Assembly (NCBI GenBank): GCA_005877965.1 | Contig: VBNP01000006.1 | Location: forward strand, 1 to 21,962 | DNA from: Gammaproteobacteria bacterium | GTDB taxonomy: Bacteria > Pseudomonadota > Gammaproteobacteria > Steroidobacterales > Steroidobacteraceae | DNA length: 21,962 nucleotides | Direction of reading: 5' to 3' | Part shown: piece after piece, positions 1 to 8,127 of the stretch | Layout: the number at the start of each line of letters is the position of its first letter | Numbering within the stretch: position 1 is the first letter of the stretch | Program-made: the position numbers and the translations under genes | The notes under the pieces: generated by a model | What the model was told of the DNA's origin: nothing | The model's database searches: none | What the model saw: only the letters and a program-made list of their open reading frames with translations

Positions 1-406
1 AGCGCACCTGGTCGTTGCCAGCCGCGGTGCTGCCGTGGGCGACGGTGTCGGACCCGAGCTTGCGCGCCAGGCGTGCGATGGTCTGCGCCTGCATGACGCG
101 CTCCGCGCCGACGCACAGCGGGTAGAGCTGCCCGCGCCGCACGTTGCCCATGATGAGGAAGCGCAGCACCTGCTCGAAGTAGTCGGCGCGGGCGTCGACC
201 TGGGTGTGCTCCACGGCGCCGAGCGCGCGGGCGCGCGCGGCGAGGTCGCGCGCGGCTTGGCCGTCGATCCCGCCGGTGTCGACGGTGACCGTGATCACCG
301 GGCGGCGCTCATGTTCCGCAAGCCACGCCACCAGGAACGAGGTGTCGAGGCCTCCGGAGTAGGCGAGGACGATGGGGATGCCCGTGCGTGCAGCGGTGTT
401 GGACAT
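1..406 (-). CDS. argG: Argininosuccinate synthase, N-terminal part (leaves window)
   Basis: ArgG joins citrulline and aspartate with ATP to make argininosuccinate, the penultimate step of arginine synthesis in the cytoplasm. The reverse strand from the ATG at 406 gives 135 codons before the window edge. It starts MSNTAARTG and carries the N-type ATP pyrophosphatase loop AYSGGLDTS at about residues 15-23. Further on are VDTGG, then AHGSTAAGNDQVR, the ArgG substrate-binding stretch. VDTGG, in place of the more usual DxGQ-like motif, recalls the xanthomonad form of the enzyme. The start lies two bases after the argR stop codon, so argR and argG are very probably one transcript and possibly translationally coupled. 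No strong Shine-Dalgarno is visible, which fits coupling. The C-terminal two thirds are not in the window. Confidence 0.93.
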   Translation of the reverse strand, partial: MSNTAARTGIPIVLAYSGGLDTSFLVAWLAEHERRPVITVTVDTGGIDGQAARDLAARARALGAVEHTQVDARADYFEQVLRFLIMGNVRRGQLYPLCVGAERVMQAQTIARLARKLGSDTVAHGSTAAGNDQVR

Positions 407-408
407 GA

Positions 409-861
409 TCAGACCCGGAACAGCGCGCGCAGGCGGCCGATCAGCTCCTCCTGCGCACGCGCGCTGGCGGTGGCGATGAATATGGTGTCGTCGCCGGAGA
501 GGGTCCCGGCCACTTCCGGCCACTCGGCCTTGTCGATCGCCACGGCGACGCTCTGCGCGGCGCCGATGGTGGTGCGCAGCACGGTGAGCGAGGGGCCGGC
601 GCGCCGCAGCTGCCGCACGAACTGCGTGAGAGCGCCGAAGTCGCCGTTGGCGCGCGTCAGCTCATCGGGCGGCAGCACGTAGCGGCCGGTCGCCTTGAGC
701 ACCCCGAGATCGCGCAGGTCGCGGCTGATGGAAGACTGGGTCGCGCCGTGACCTTCCTTCTTCAGCAGGCGCACCAGATCGGCCTGCTTGCGGACCAGGC
801 CGTCGCGCAGGAGGCGCACGATGGCGCCGCGCCGTTGCAGCTGGTGGGCGTCGCTCAGCAT
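409..861 (-). CDS. argR: Arginine repressor ArgR
   Basis: ArgR is the hexameric, arginine-sensing repressor of arginine biosynthesis genes. The 150-residue length is normal for the family. Residues 10-65 form the winged helix-turn-helix, with the recognition-helix signature SSISRDLRDLG at about 43-53. Residues 85-150 form the arginine-binding trimerisation domain, with GAAQSVAVAID at 100-110 and GTLSGDDTIFI at 119-129; Asp124-Asp125 correspond to the arginine-contacting pair. The ATG at 861 is chosen because the family homology begins there. A weak AAGAA lies upstream, overlapping an operator. Its stop is followed after two bases by argG. Two palindromes over its promoter imply autoregulation and arginine control of argG (inference). 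Confidence 0.95.
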   Translation of the reverse strand: MLSDAHQLQRRGAIVRLLRDGLVRKQADLVRLLKKEGHGATQSSISRDLRDLGVLKATGRYVLPPDELTRANGDFGALTQFVRQLRRAGPSLTVLRTTIGAAQSVAVAIDKAEWPEVAGTLSGDDTIFIATASARAQEELIGRLRALFRV

Positions 862-868
862 CTGTTCT

Positions 869-907
869 TGCGCATAAACATGCGCACATTGTGCATATTA
901 ATGCACA
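869..907. promoter_or_regulatory. Tandem ARG-box-like ArgR operators
   Basis: Two 18-bp inverted repeats lie side by side. Box 1 (869-886) has arms TGCGCAT/ATGCGCA around AAAC. Box 2 (890-907) has arms TGTGCAT/ATGCACA around ATTA. They are separated by exactly 3 bp. The known ARG box (wnTGAATwwwwATTCAnw) has the same 18-bp length, 4-bp centre and arm geometry, and enteric ArgR hexamers bind pairs spaced 2-3 bp apart. Here the core is TGCAT/CGCAT rather than TGAAT. The boxes start 8 bp upstream of argR and cover its predicted -10 and transcription start, as expected for a repressor site. Geometry is seen directly; ArgR binding is inferred. Confidence 0.75.
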
Positions 908-915
908 AGAGTCAA
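888..915 (-). promoter_or_regulatory. Predicted sigma-70 promoter of argR-argG
   Basis: On the reverse strand a -35 element TTGACT (915-910) is followed after 16 bp by a -10 element CACAAT (893-888). Transcription would start near 881, giving a leader of roughly 20 bases to the argR ATG. The -10 overlaps ARG-like box 2 and the 3-bp gap between the boxes, and box 1 covers the likely start point. Confidence 0.5.
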
Positions 916-948
916 GGAGAGCCCGGGCCCGGCCACGCACCGAAGCGC

Positions 949-954
949 TACAAT
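949..954 (+). promoter_or_regulatory. Possible -10 element of the DUF3617 gene
   Basis: TACAAT matches five of six bases of the -10 consensus, 48 bp before the DUF3617 start codon. No convincing -35 hexamer sits 16-18 bp upstream, so this is a weak call. The ARG-like boxes lie 40-80 bp further upstream, so effects of ArgR on this gene are possible but not shown. Confidence 0.3.
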
Positions 955-1002
955 GCCGGCCGGCCTGCGCTCCCACAGGCGCCCAACAGCGAAGGGATCA
1001 TC

Positions 1003-1470
1003 ATGCATTCACCACGCTCAACAGGCGCGGCCCGGGCCGCGGCGCTCGCGGCCGCCGGCGTGTGCGGTGCGCTGTTCGCCCAGGCCGTGAACCTCAAGCC
1101 GGGCAAGTACGAGGTCGTGTCCACCTCGCAGGTGACGCTGGCGCCGGAAACGCAGAGCCGCCTGCCGCCCGGCTATCTGGCAAGACTGCAGACACCGCGG
1201 ACGCAGCAGCAGTGCATCACCGATACGGACCTCAAGCAGGTGGGCAAGAAGCTGTCGCAGGAGCGCGGCAACGACCCGAGCTGCAAGATGACCGATCCCA
1301 GCGTGGCGGGCGACAAGGTGAAGTTCGTCATGCAGTGCCAGCGCGCGACCAGTCACTTCGAGGGCACGTTCTCCTCCGACTCGTTCAAGGCGGTCATTCG
1401 CGCGCAGACCGATCAGGGCCCGATGACCATCAAGATGACGGGGCGGCGGATCGGGGGCTGCTCGAAATAG
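1003..1470 (+). CDS. Secreted DUF3617 family protein
   Basis: This is a 155-residue exported protein of unknown function in the DUF3617 family. The start at 1003 has a good ribosome site (AAGGGA, 5 bases away); earlier in-frame starts would run through the divergent promoter region. Residues 1-30 look like a signal peptide (basic start, Ala/Val-rich core, likely cleavage after LFAQA), so the mature protein should be periplasmic. After it comes LKPGKYEV, equivalent to the family's GxWE-like opening. Then come three spaced cysteines (QQCIT, PSCKM, MQCQR) and the terminal GRRIGGC, a family hallmark; the four cysteines could form disulfides. It diverges from argR and converges on tamB. Function is unknown, and the neighbours do not suggest one. 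Confidence 0.8.
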   Translation: MHSPRSTGAARAAALAAAGVCGALFAQAVNLKPGKYEVVSTSQVTLAPETQSRLPPGYLARLQTPRTQQQCITDTDLKQVGKKLSQERGNDPSCKMTDPSVAGDKVKFVMQCQRATSHFEGTFSSDSFKAVIRAQTDQGPMTIKMTGRRIGGCSK

Positions 1471-1522
1471 CGCCGGCCGCGCCGCGGCCCGCGCCAGCGC
1501 GCGCCACCCGCGCGGCCGGCGC
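1470..1522. terminator. GC-rich hairpin between convergent genes
   Basis: Perfect 13-bp arms, GCGCCGGCCGCGC at 1470-1482 and GCGCGGCCGGCGC at 1510-1522, enclose a 27-base GC-rich loop. The structure fills the 54-base gap between the DUF3617 stop and the tamB stop. It could end transcription from both sides. There is no U-tract on either strand, so it is not a textbook intrinsic terminator. Confidence 0.5.
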
Positions 1523-1524
1523 AG

Positions 1525-4500
1525 CTACTTGTCTATGGAGTACACCAGGTCGGCGCCGCGCGCCTGGCCGACCTCGGTCCTGACGGTCCAGTGATCACCG
1601 AGGGTGTAGCGCAGCTTGAGCGTGTTGAGCTGCTGGGTGAGGCTGATGCCGTAACTCACGTACAGGCGCGGCGACAGGTAGCGGCCGAGCACCAGGGAGG
1701 TCTCGTTGGTGATGTCGGACTCGAGACTCACGTCCTCTATGCCCACGTGCGAGCCGAGCTGCTGCGCGAGGATCGCGCCGCCCTGCGCCAGCGCCGCGGT
1801 GCCCGCGCCGCTGCTGCCGGTGGTGCGGTTCTGCGCCGACTCCAGCGAGCCGCCGGCCAGGATCAGCGACACCACCTGCGACTGCGGCAGCGAAGGTTCG
1901 GAGAAGAACGTCATGTGCGGCTGCAGCAGCGTGCCGCGGACGTTGACGCCGGCCTTCACGTCGGGAAATTCCTTGATGGCGCGCAGATCGATGCCCGGAT
2001 TATCGATCGGGCCGCCGGTGAAAATCAGCCGGCCGCGCTCGATGTCGAGCTTGCGCGCATAGGCGGTGTACTTGCCCTCGGCCACCGACAGCTCTCCGGT
2101 GGCGCGCGTGATGGCGTCGTAGCCGCTGCGGATGGTGATGCTGCCGGTGAGCCGGCCGGTGAGCCCCGAGGTGTCGATGCTCACGCGCTCGCCGAGGGCG
2201 AGCGTGATGGTGCTCATCGCCTCGAAGCGCTTGGTCGGATCCTCCTCCTCGCTGCCGACGATCACCTCATCGGGCGAGGCCCGCACGGCGCCGGCGAAGT
2301 CCTTGGGCTGGATCTTCGCGTACGGCACCGTGACCTTGCCGGTCACTTCGATCCTGCGCCCGGTGACGTTGAAGTCCAGATCGGGGGAGGCGTCGATCTG
2401 CGCCTCCGGAACGTCCGCGACCCGCAGGTTGGTTCCCTGCAGATGAAACTTCCCGTACGGCAGCAGCGCCCGCCATTCGAGGTGCCCGCCGGCCGTGACG
2501 CTGCCCGCGCCGGCGTGCGCACTGCCGTTGAAATCGAGCCCCGCCTCGCTCAGGCGTGCGTCGAGCTGCACCTGGCGCAGGCCGAGGTTCACCTGGTAGA
2601 CATCGATCTCGCCGTCGCTGACCTTGAGCGCCCCGGAGAGTCGCGGCGTCCCGGCGGTGCCGGCCAGCTGGATATCCGCGTTGAAGTGGCCGGCGGCGCG
2701 GTCGATGTCCGGCTCGTACACCGACACGAAGCCGAGCTCGGCCGTCTGCGCGTGCAGCTCGCCGCTGAGCGGCATGTCCTGCCAATGCGCCGGCGTTGCT
2801 ACTTGCGCTGCTCCCCGCGCGGTGGCGCGTTGCACCTCGAGCCGGCCGTGGAGGGTGCCGATCTCGCCGTCGCCGAGATCGGCCTGGGCAGTGACGAGCG
2901 CCGGCGTCGCGTTCAGCGTCACCGTGCCGGAGCCGATGCGGGTGTGCTCGATCCGGTGGCTCGCGAGCTTGTGGGCGAGCTCGGCATCGGTCAGCTCGGC
3001 CCGCACTGTTCCCACGAGCGGCGCGCCCGCGCCGCCCGACAGGCGCGCGAGTGCGTTGACGGTGCCGAGATATTCCACCGCGGGGGTCATGCCGGCGGTG
3101 AGCGTGTTGAGCGGCAACTGGTTGGTCATGACGGTCGTGAACCACGCCGCCGCGCTCCATTCGCCGTCCGCGCACACGCTGCCGGGCGTACCCACCAGGC
3201 ACAGCCAGTCCAGGCGCAAATGATCGGGTGCCGCGCTGAATGCCACGGGGCGTTCGAGCGACAGGTGCAGGGACTCGCTGCCGTTGATGGCGAGGGCGTT
3301 GAGTTCGCCCGTGAAGGTTCCGTGCGCGTAAGCCCCGCGTGCCGCGGCGCTCGCGGTGAGACCGCTGGCCGCGACCGCGAGCTGCACCCGGTAGGCGTCC
3401 GGCGGACCGCCGAGAGTGAGCGTGACGCTCTCGAGCGTACGCTCCTGATAGCTCAGCTTGCGCAGGCGCGCGTCGATTTTCGATTCCCGCCCGGATGCGC
3501 CGGGGTCGAAGTTCACGTTCGCGTCGACGCTCTCGAGCTTGACGCCCTGGTAGTCGAGGTCCCCGCCGTGCGCCGTGGCGACGATCACCGGATCGGCAAG
3601 CGTGCCGCCCACGGTCCCGGACGCCTTGAGCTCACCGCGGGTGCCGGGCGCCAGCAGACTCAGGTCCTCGGCGGAGACCGCGAAGCGCAGATCCATGCGC
3701 TCGTTGATGTGCCCATCGAGCGCCACGCGCGCGCTTCCCAAGCCGACCCGCACCTGACTGAAGCCCCAGGTGTTTCCCGAGCGTGTCAGGGTGCCGGAGC
3801 CGCTCGCCGCCACGCCGCGCAACTTGCCGCTCAAGTCACTGAACGAGGCGGTGAGATCCCCGCGGGTGTCGAAGCCGCGCCCCGATACCCCGAGCATGAA
3901 GCTGAGGCTGCCGGGCAGATCCGCACGCAGCAGGCCGGGATTGATGCCCCTCGCGTGGCCCAGCACCGACCAGCTCTGCGCCGGGGACCACACCACCTCG
4001 CCGCTGACGCTCGCGTGACCGCCGAACAGGTCGATCTCCGCGCTGTCGAACGCGAAGCTGTCGTGGCCGAGTGTGCCGCTCACGTCCGCCGGCATCGGCG
4101 CCAGCCCGGGGACCTGCGCGCTGCCGCTCAGCCGCACCCGGTACGGCAGCACGCCGGCGAGGGTGAAGGAGCCGGTGGCGCCGGACACCGCCGGGTCACG
4201 GCCCACCAGAGGCCAGCGGAAGTTGCTCACCTCGCCGCTCAGATCGAGTCGCGGCCCGTCGACGCCGATGGTGCCGGCGCCGCGGGCTACCGCCCCGGAG
4301 GCGAGGTGGCGCAGCTCCCAGTGCCGGGCGGTCAGCACGCGCTCGGCGTAGCTGCCGGAGAACTGCGCCTCGAACAGCCCGGCGCGCAGTCCGGTGGGGT
4401 TCACCGCCCCGTGGGCACTGAAGCCCGCGCCGTCGCCGCTGCCGGCCAGGTGGCCGGTGATGCTGCCGAGCGGGCCGCGCACGCCCCAGGCGCGCAGATT

Positions 4501-5292
4501 GAAATCCCGGACCACGGCATCGCCCACCCAGTGCCACTGGTTGGTGAGATCGATCGCCTGGCCGGAGAAGTCGGCGCGGAACGGGCTGTCCGCGTGCGCC
4601 ACGACGTGCAGGATGTTGAGATCGCCCCGGGCGCTGCCGGCCACGGTCCAGGCGGGCCGTCCCGCCGGGCTCCACAGGAGGCGCCCCTTGACCTCCAGCC
4701 CCAGGGGATCGGCGGCGAGCAGGTCGCCGATCGCGCTGACGCGCGCCTCGCCTCCCAGGAGCCCCTCGGCCTGAAAGAAGCGGATGACGTTGTGACGGAT
4801 GACCGCGGCGCCGCTGATGTCGGTGGCCTCGAGACGGAAGCCGTTGGGAACGGTGAGCGTCGCGCTCGCCACCCGCCCCTGCTCGGCGCTGACGATCAGC
4901 CAGCGCGGCATGAAGACCAGTGGACCGGGGAGCGAGGGATGGCTGCGGCGCTTCACCTGAATGAGGGCGCTCCTCACCGTGCCGTGACGCACGCGGATGG
5001 TCTGCAGCACGAGTGGCATGAGCGCTACCTGGCCCTCGATGCCTTCGAACTTCAGGTGCACCAGGTCGTGATCGATCTCGACGCGCTCGACGCGCAGGCC
5101 CTCGGCCACCGTGCCGCTGACGCCGACGATGTCGAGCTGCACGCCCGCCATGCGGTGCGGGATGTGCCCGATGAGGAACTGCAGCCCGCTGTTGGTGTAG
5201 AGCGCCGACCAGATGAGGGCCGCCGGCGCCACGAGGGCCAGGGCGACGGCCAGGCAGGCGAGCACGAGCAGCAGGCGGCGCGGGCTGAACAT
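1525..5292 (-). CDS. tamB: Translocation and assembly module protein TamB
   Basis: TamB is an inner-membrane-anchored AsmA-like/bridge protein spanning the periplasm. It works with TamA in outer-membrane protein assembly and in phospholipid transport to the outer membrane. The protein has 1255 residues, typical for TamB. Residues about 6-28 are a hydrophobic anchor after MFSPRR. The long middle is repetitive beta-rich sequence (many short G-, S- and V-rich strands), expected for a beta-taco groove. The end (TQQLNTLKLRYTLGDHW... ADLVYSIDK) is the conserved TamB C-terminal (DUF490) domain that contacts TamA. The ATG at 5292 is chosen over an upstream extension to 5709, which would lie inside tamA and precede the anchor. 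It lies two bases after the tamA stop, so the two are co-transcribed. Confidence 0.93.
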   Translation of the reverse strand: MFSPRRLLLVLACLAVALALVAPAALIWSALYTNSGLQFLIGHIPHRMAGVQLDIVGVSGTVAEGLRVERVEIDHDLVHLKFEGIEGQVALMPLVLQTIRVRHGTVRSALIQVKRRSHPSLPGPLVFMPRWLIVSAEQGRVASATLTVPNGFRLEATDISGAAVIRHNVIRFFQAEGLLGGEARVSAIGDLLAADPLGLEVKGRLLWSPAGRPAWTVAGSARGDLNILHVVAHADSPFRADFSGQAIDLTNQWHWVGDAVVRDFNLRAWGVRGPLGSITGHLAGSGDGAGFSAHGAVNPTGLRAGLFEAQFSGSYAERVLTARHWELRHLASGAVARGAGTIGVDGPRLDLSGEVSNFRWPLVGRDPAVSGATGSFTLAGVLPYRVRLSGSAQVPGLAPMPADVSGTLGHDSFAFDSAEIDLFGGHASVSGEVVWSPAQSWSVLGHARGINPGLLRADLPGSLSFMLGVSGRGFDTRGDLTASFSDLSGKLRGVAASGSGTLTRSGNTWGFSQVRVGLGSARVALDGHINERMDLRFAVSAEDLSLLAPGTRGELKASGTVGGTLADPVIVATAHGGDLDYQGVKLESVDANVNFDPGASGRESKIDARLRKLSYQERTLESVTLTLGGPPDAYRVQLAVAASGLTASAAARGAYAHGTFTGELNALAINGSESLHLSLERPVAFSAAPDHLRLDWLCLVGTPGSVCADGEWSAAAWFTTVMTNQLPLNTLTAGMTPAVEYLGTVNALARLSGGAGAPLVGTVRAELTDAELAHKLASHRIEHTRIGSGTVTLNATPALVTAQADLGDGEIGTLHGRLEVQRATARGAAQVATPAHWQDMPLSGELHAQTAELGFVSVYEPDIDRAAGHFNADIQLAGTAGTPRLSGALKVSDGEIDVYQVNLGLRQVQLDARLSEAGLDFNGSAHAGAGSVTAGGHLEWRALLPYGKFHLQGTNLRVADVPEAQIDASPDLDFNVTGRRIEVTGKVTVPYAKIQPKDFAGAVRASPDEVIVGSEEEDPTKRFEAMSTITLALGERVSIDTSGLTGRLTGSITIRSGYDAITRATGELSVAEGKYTAYARKLDIERGRLIFTGGPIDNPGIDLRAIKEFPDVKAGVNVRGTLLQPHMTFFSEPSLPQSQVVSLILAGGSLESAQNRTTGSSGAGTAALAQGGAILAQQLGSHVGIEDVSLESDITNETSLVLGRYLSPRLYVSYGISLTQQLNTLKLRYTLGDHWTVRTEVGQARGADLVYSIDK

Positions 5293-5294
5293 CG

Positions 5295-7244
5295 CTACAG
5301 CTTCGGGGAGAAGTTGATGTGCAGCCGCGGACCGGGGTGCACGGACTGGAAGCGCTGCCCGGTGGCGTCCCACTGCAAGCTGCTCGACAGGGGTTCGGCG
5401 ATGTCCACCCCGAGCGTCATGACCGGCAGGCGCACCCTCAGACCGATGCCGACCGAGTACTGCAGCGAGGTACACTCCTGCTGCTGAGCGGCTGCCGGCG
5501 AACACTTGCGGGCGAGCTGTGCGAAGCTGTTGAAGGCGTTGCCATAGTCGAGGAAGGCGGCGATACCGAAATTCTTCGGCAGATCGCGGATCACCTCCAC
5601 CGTGCCGGTGATCACGTCCTTGCCGCCGACCTTGATGTACCCGGCGATCGACTTGCAGCTGCCGTCGGGATTGCGCAGGAACTGCTTGGTGACCTGATCC
5701 TGGGTGCACACCGCCTCGGTCGGGGACAGGTCATTGTAGGCGAAGCCGCGCACGCTGTTGTCGCCGCCGGCGAAGAAGCGGAACACGGTCGGCAGCTGGC
5801 TGAAGCGCGACACTAGGCTCGCGCCCAGCTCATCGCGCAGCAGCAGGTGCCATTTCCTGCCGAGGCGGAACACCTGCTCGGCCTGCAGGTGCAGCTGGAT
5901 GAAGTTGGAATCGGAGCCGAGCGAGCTGTGGGAGCCGCGCAGCTCGGCGAAGAACGGATGCTCGAACAGCGCCTCGCCGAGATAGCCCTTGGGCACCGAG
6001 GCGAGGTCGACTCCCGGCACCAGCAGGCGGTCGGTATGCGCACCGGGGAACCACTCCGCTCCGAGCGGCAGATCGCTGGTGGTACCCATTCCGTTCACCA
6101 GCCACACATGCTGCCAGCCGCCCGTGACCTCGGTGACGCTCGGGCCCAGCGACAGCGTGTGGGTGGTCACATCCGCGAGCTGGCGCTGCTCGACCGTGCC
6201 CCCCAGGGTCAGTTTCTCGACCGCCGGATCGCCGATCGGCACGTTGTAGCGGCTCTGCAGGCTGTAGCGCGTCACCTGCGCCGCCTGCACCTCGACGCTG
6301 AAGCTGTGGCCGAGTGAATTGATGCGCCGGTCCTCGAAGCCGAGCGTGCCGCGCGGCCCGGTGTCGGTGGCATAGCCGGCGCCGAACGAGTAGCGGTGTC
6401 GCCGGCTCGGGTCGGCGTGGATGTTCACCGGGACGATGTGCGTGCTGCGATCGGGCTCTGCGGGCAGCACCTCGAGGTTGGAAAAGTACTGCGAGTCGTC
6501 GAGGGCGAACTGGGTACGCAGCACCTGCGTGAGGTCGAAGGGCTCGCCCTCATGGTAGCGAATGTAACGGCGCAGCAGCGTCTCGCGCACCACGTCCTGG
6601 CGGATGGTGGTGGCGCCGAAGTAATAGCGGTCCCCGGTATCGAGCTCGAGCGCGATGTTCGCCTTGCGGTTCGGCGGGTCGACGACCAGCTCGTTGCGAA
6701 TGAGGCGCGCATCGAGATAGCCGTAGGTGGCCGCGGTGCGCTGCAGGTCGGTCTTGATGCTCTCGTAGGCCGCGTGGCTCAGGCGATCGCCATCGTGCAG
6801 CGGCAGGTGTCGCAGGATGCGCTGGAACAGCGGGTCGCTTTCCCCCGGCCCATCGACGCGCACGTCGATGTGAGCGACCAGCACGGGCTTGCCCGGGTTG
6901 ATGTTGATGCTGACGCGCCACTCGCCGTGGCCGAGGTCCGCGACGCGGGACTCGACCTGCGGCTCGTAGTATCCGAAGGGTCTGAGCGCCGACTGCACCT
7001 CGCGCTCCACGCGGTTGTGCAGCCGCTCGATGGTGTCGGCATTGAGGTCCGCGCCACCCTTCTTGTAGCGCTCGAAACTCAGGTACACGAGCACGTTGGC
7101 GCGCAGCTCTTCGTCGACGCCGCGGATCTCCACTTTTACCCCAAGGGCGTGCGCGAGCGGGCAGGCGGCGAGCAGACACAGGGCAACCACCGGGGCCCGC
7201 CTGTGCCGTCGACGAGCCTGCGGCAGGGGATTGCGCTGCGTCAT
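5295..7244 (-). CDS. tamA: Outer-membrane translocation and assembly protein TamA
   Basis: TamA is an Omp85-family outer-membrane barrel with periplasmic POTRA domains, the partner of TamB. Of 649 residues, 1-33 form a signal peptide (basic start, VVALCLLAACPLAHA). Residues about 35-280 form three POTRA domains, and about 285-649 the 16-strand barrel. The Omp85 motif GGDNSVRGF is at 493-501 and carries the conserved VRG. Two cysteine pairs (513/530 and 581/591) sit in likely surface loops and may form disulfides. The last residue is Leu (INFSPKL) rather than the usual terminal aromatic. The start at 7244 fits the signal peptide. A TAGAAT hexamer lies only 9 bases upstream, a possible -10 for a nearly leaderless message. 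The gene is 89 bases downstream of the NRDE-family gene and directly precedes tamB. Confidence 0.93.
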   Translation of the reverse strand: MTQRNPLPQARRRHRRAPVVALCLLAACPLAHALGVKVEIRGVDEELRANVLVYLSFERYKKGGADLNADTIERLHNRVEREVQSALRPFGYYEPQVESRVADLGHGEWRVSININPGKPVLVAHIDVRVDGPGESDPLFQRILRHLPLHDGDRLSHAAYESIKTDLQRTAATYGYLDARLIRNELVVDPPNRKANIALELDTGDRYYFGATTIRQDVVRETLLRRYIRYHEGEPFDLTQVLRTQFALDDSQYFSNLEVLPAEPDRSTHIVPVNIHADPSRRHRYSFGAGYATDTGPRGTLGFEDRRINSLGHSFSVEVQAAQVTRYSLQSRYNVPIGDPAVEKLTLGGTVEQRQLADVTTHTLSLGPSVTEVTGGWQHVWLVNGMGTTSDLPLGAEWFPGAHTDRLLVPGVDLASVPKGYLGEALFEHPFFAELRGSHSSLGSDSNFIQLHLQAEQVFRLGRKWHLLLRDELGASLVSRFSQLPTVFRFFAGGDNSVRGFAYNDLSPTEAVCTQDQVTKQFLRNPDGSCKSIAGYIKVGGKDVITGTVEVIRDLPKNFGIAAFLDYGNAFNSFAQLARKCSPAAAQQQECTSLQYSVGIGLRVRLPVMTLGVDIAEPLSSSLQWDATGQRFQSVHPGPRLHINFSPKL

Positions 7245-7266
7245 CTCAACGGAATTCTAGAGCCTC

Positions 7267-7284
7267 GCGAGCGCTGCCGCTCGC
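7267..7284. terminator. Short hairpin between NRDE gene and tamA
   Basis: GCGAGCG (7267-7273) and CGCTCGC (7278-7284) form a perfect 7-bp stem with a CTGC tetraloop. It lies about 50 bases beyond the NRDE-family stop and 23 bases before the tamA start. It could weaken read-through or act as a processing site. There is no U-tract, so full termination is uncertain. Confidence 0.35.
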
Positions 7285-7333
7285 CGCTGGTAGTGAGAGC
7301 GCGCGGCTACCGCGCCGGTTCCGTGCCCGCGCC

Positions 7334-8125
7334 TCACGGCCATTCTCCGGGATTCAGCTCGAATTCAGTTTCGCCGGCAGGTTCGCCCCGCGGGTCGAAG
7401 CGCCGCTCGGCGAGGTACAGCCGGCCGCCGGGCTCGAGCAGCACCACGCTCGAGCAGCGGGTGCCGTACTGCGGGTGCAGCACGAACGGCGCCGACAGGA
7501 TCCGCTCCCACTCTGGCGGCAGCCCGCTGCCGGGCAGCGCGGCGTCGTCCGCCGCCTGCGTGCGGTCACTGAGGAGCTCGAACAACGCGGCCGGCGATCC
7601 GGGCTGAGGTCGAGCCAGCCACGCCTCGAAGCCGCGCCGCACGCGCTGCAGTTTCGGCCACGGTGTGTCGAGAAGCTCGTTCGACAGACCGTAGACGCCC
7701 GGGCTGAGGGGGCGCGCGAACGGGGTGCTGCGGTTCGAGCCGTACCAGAGCGAATCGCGGTCGCTGAGCAGCAGGTTGAATCCGCAGTAGCTGCCCGCCT
7801 GGGGTTCCAGGGCGGCGAAGAACTGCGCTGCGCTCACGCCAGCTGCCGGCGCACTCAGGTAGCGCGGGATCAGCTCCCCGCGCGACGGCGCCCCAAGGCG
7901 CGGCCGCTGCAGCTCGCGAAAGTTGGTGACCACGCCGAAGCGCCGCTCACGGTCCACCGCGAGCCACGCGCCCTGCGCACGCAGGTCGCGCCCGGCGATC
8001 AGAGCCGCCGGCGGCGGCCACTTCGCCAGCGCCGCGGCCGGACGCTCGTGATATTCATCGCGGTTGGCTGCCACCACCAGGCGGTAGCGGGGATGTGCCT
8101 GCCATGCGAGCACCAGCAGACACAT
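7334..8125 (-). CDS. NRDE (TANGO2/DUF833) family protein
   Basis: This 263-residue protein belongs to the NRDE family, whose eukaryotic member TANGO2 is linked to lipid/heme metabolism; the bacterial role is not settled. It begins MCLLVLAW, and the signature AANRDEYHERP lies at 19-29. The family is regarded as a predicted N-terminal nucleophile hydrolase, with Cys2 as the candidate nucleophile, which strongly supports the start at 8125 over a longer frame running back through nudC. Other family stretches are GVVTNFRE, the FNLLLSD/NEL region, and GTRCSSVVLL near residue 226, where TANGO2-type proteins have GT-S. It begins two bases after the nudC stop, so the two are probably co-expressed. I cannot assign a substrate. 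Confidence 0.85.
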   Translation of the reverse strand: MCLLVLAWQAHPRYRLVVAANRDEYHERPAAALAKWPPPAALIAGRDLRAQGAWLAVDRERRFGVVTNFRELQRPRLGAPSRGELIPRYLSAPAAGVSAAQFFAALEPQAGSYCGFNLLLSDRDSLWYGSNRSTPFARPLSPGVYGLSNELLDTPWPKLQRVRRGFEAWLARPQPGSPAALFELLSDRTQAADDAALPGSGLPPEWERILSAPFVLHPQYGTRCSSVVLLEPGGRLYLAERRFDPRGEPAGETEFELNPGEWP

Positions 8126-8127
8126 GA

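Noticed and set aside
1591..5487. A 1298-codon open frame on the + strand opposite tamB
   Set aside because: It mirrors tamB in GC-rich DNA where stops are rare. The translation is His/Arg/Ala-rich with no domain, while tamB has clear family features and operon context.
5293..5709. Upstream extension of TamB
   Set aside because: It overlaps tamA and would place the membrane anchor about 140 residues inside the protein.
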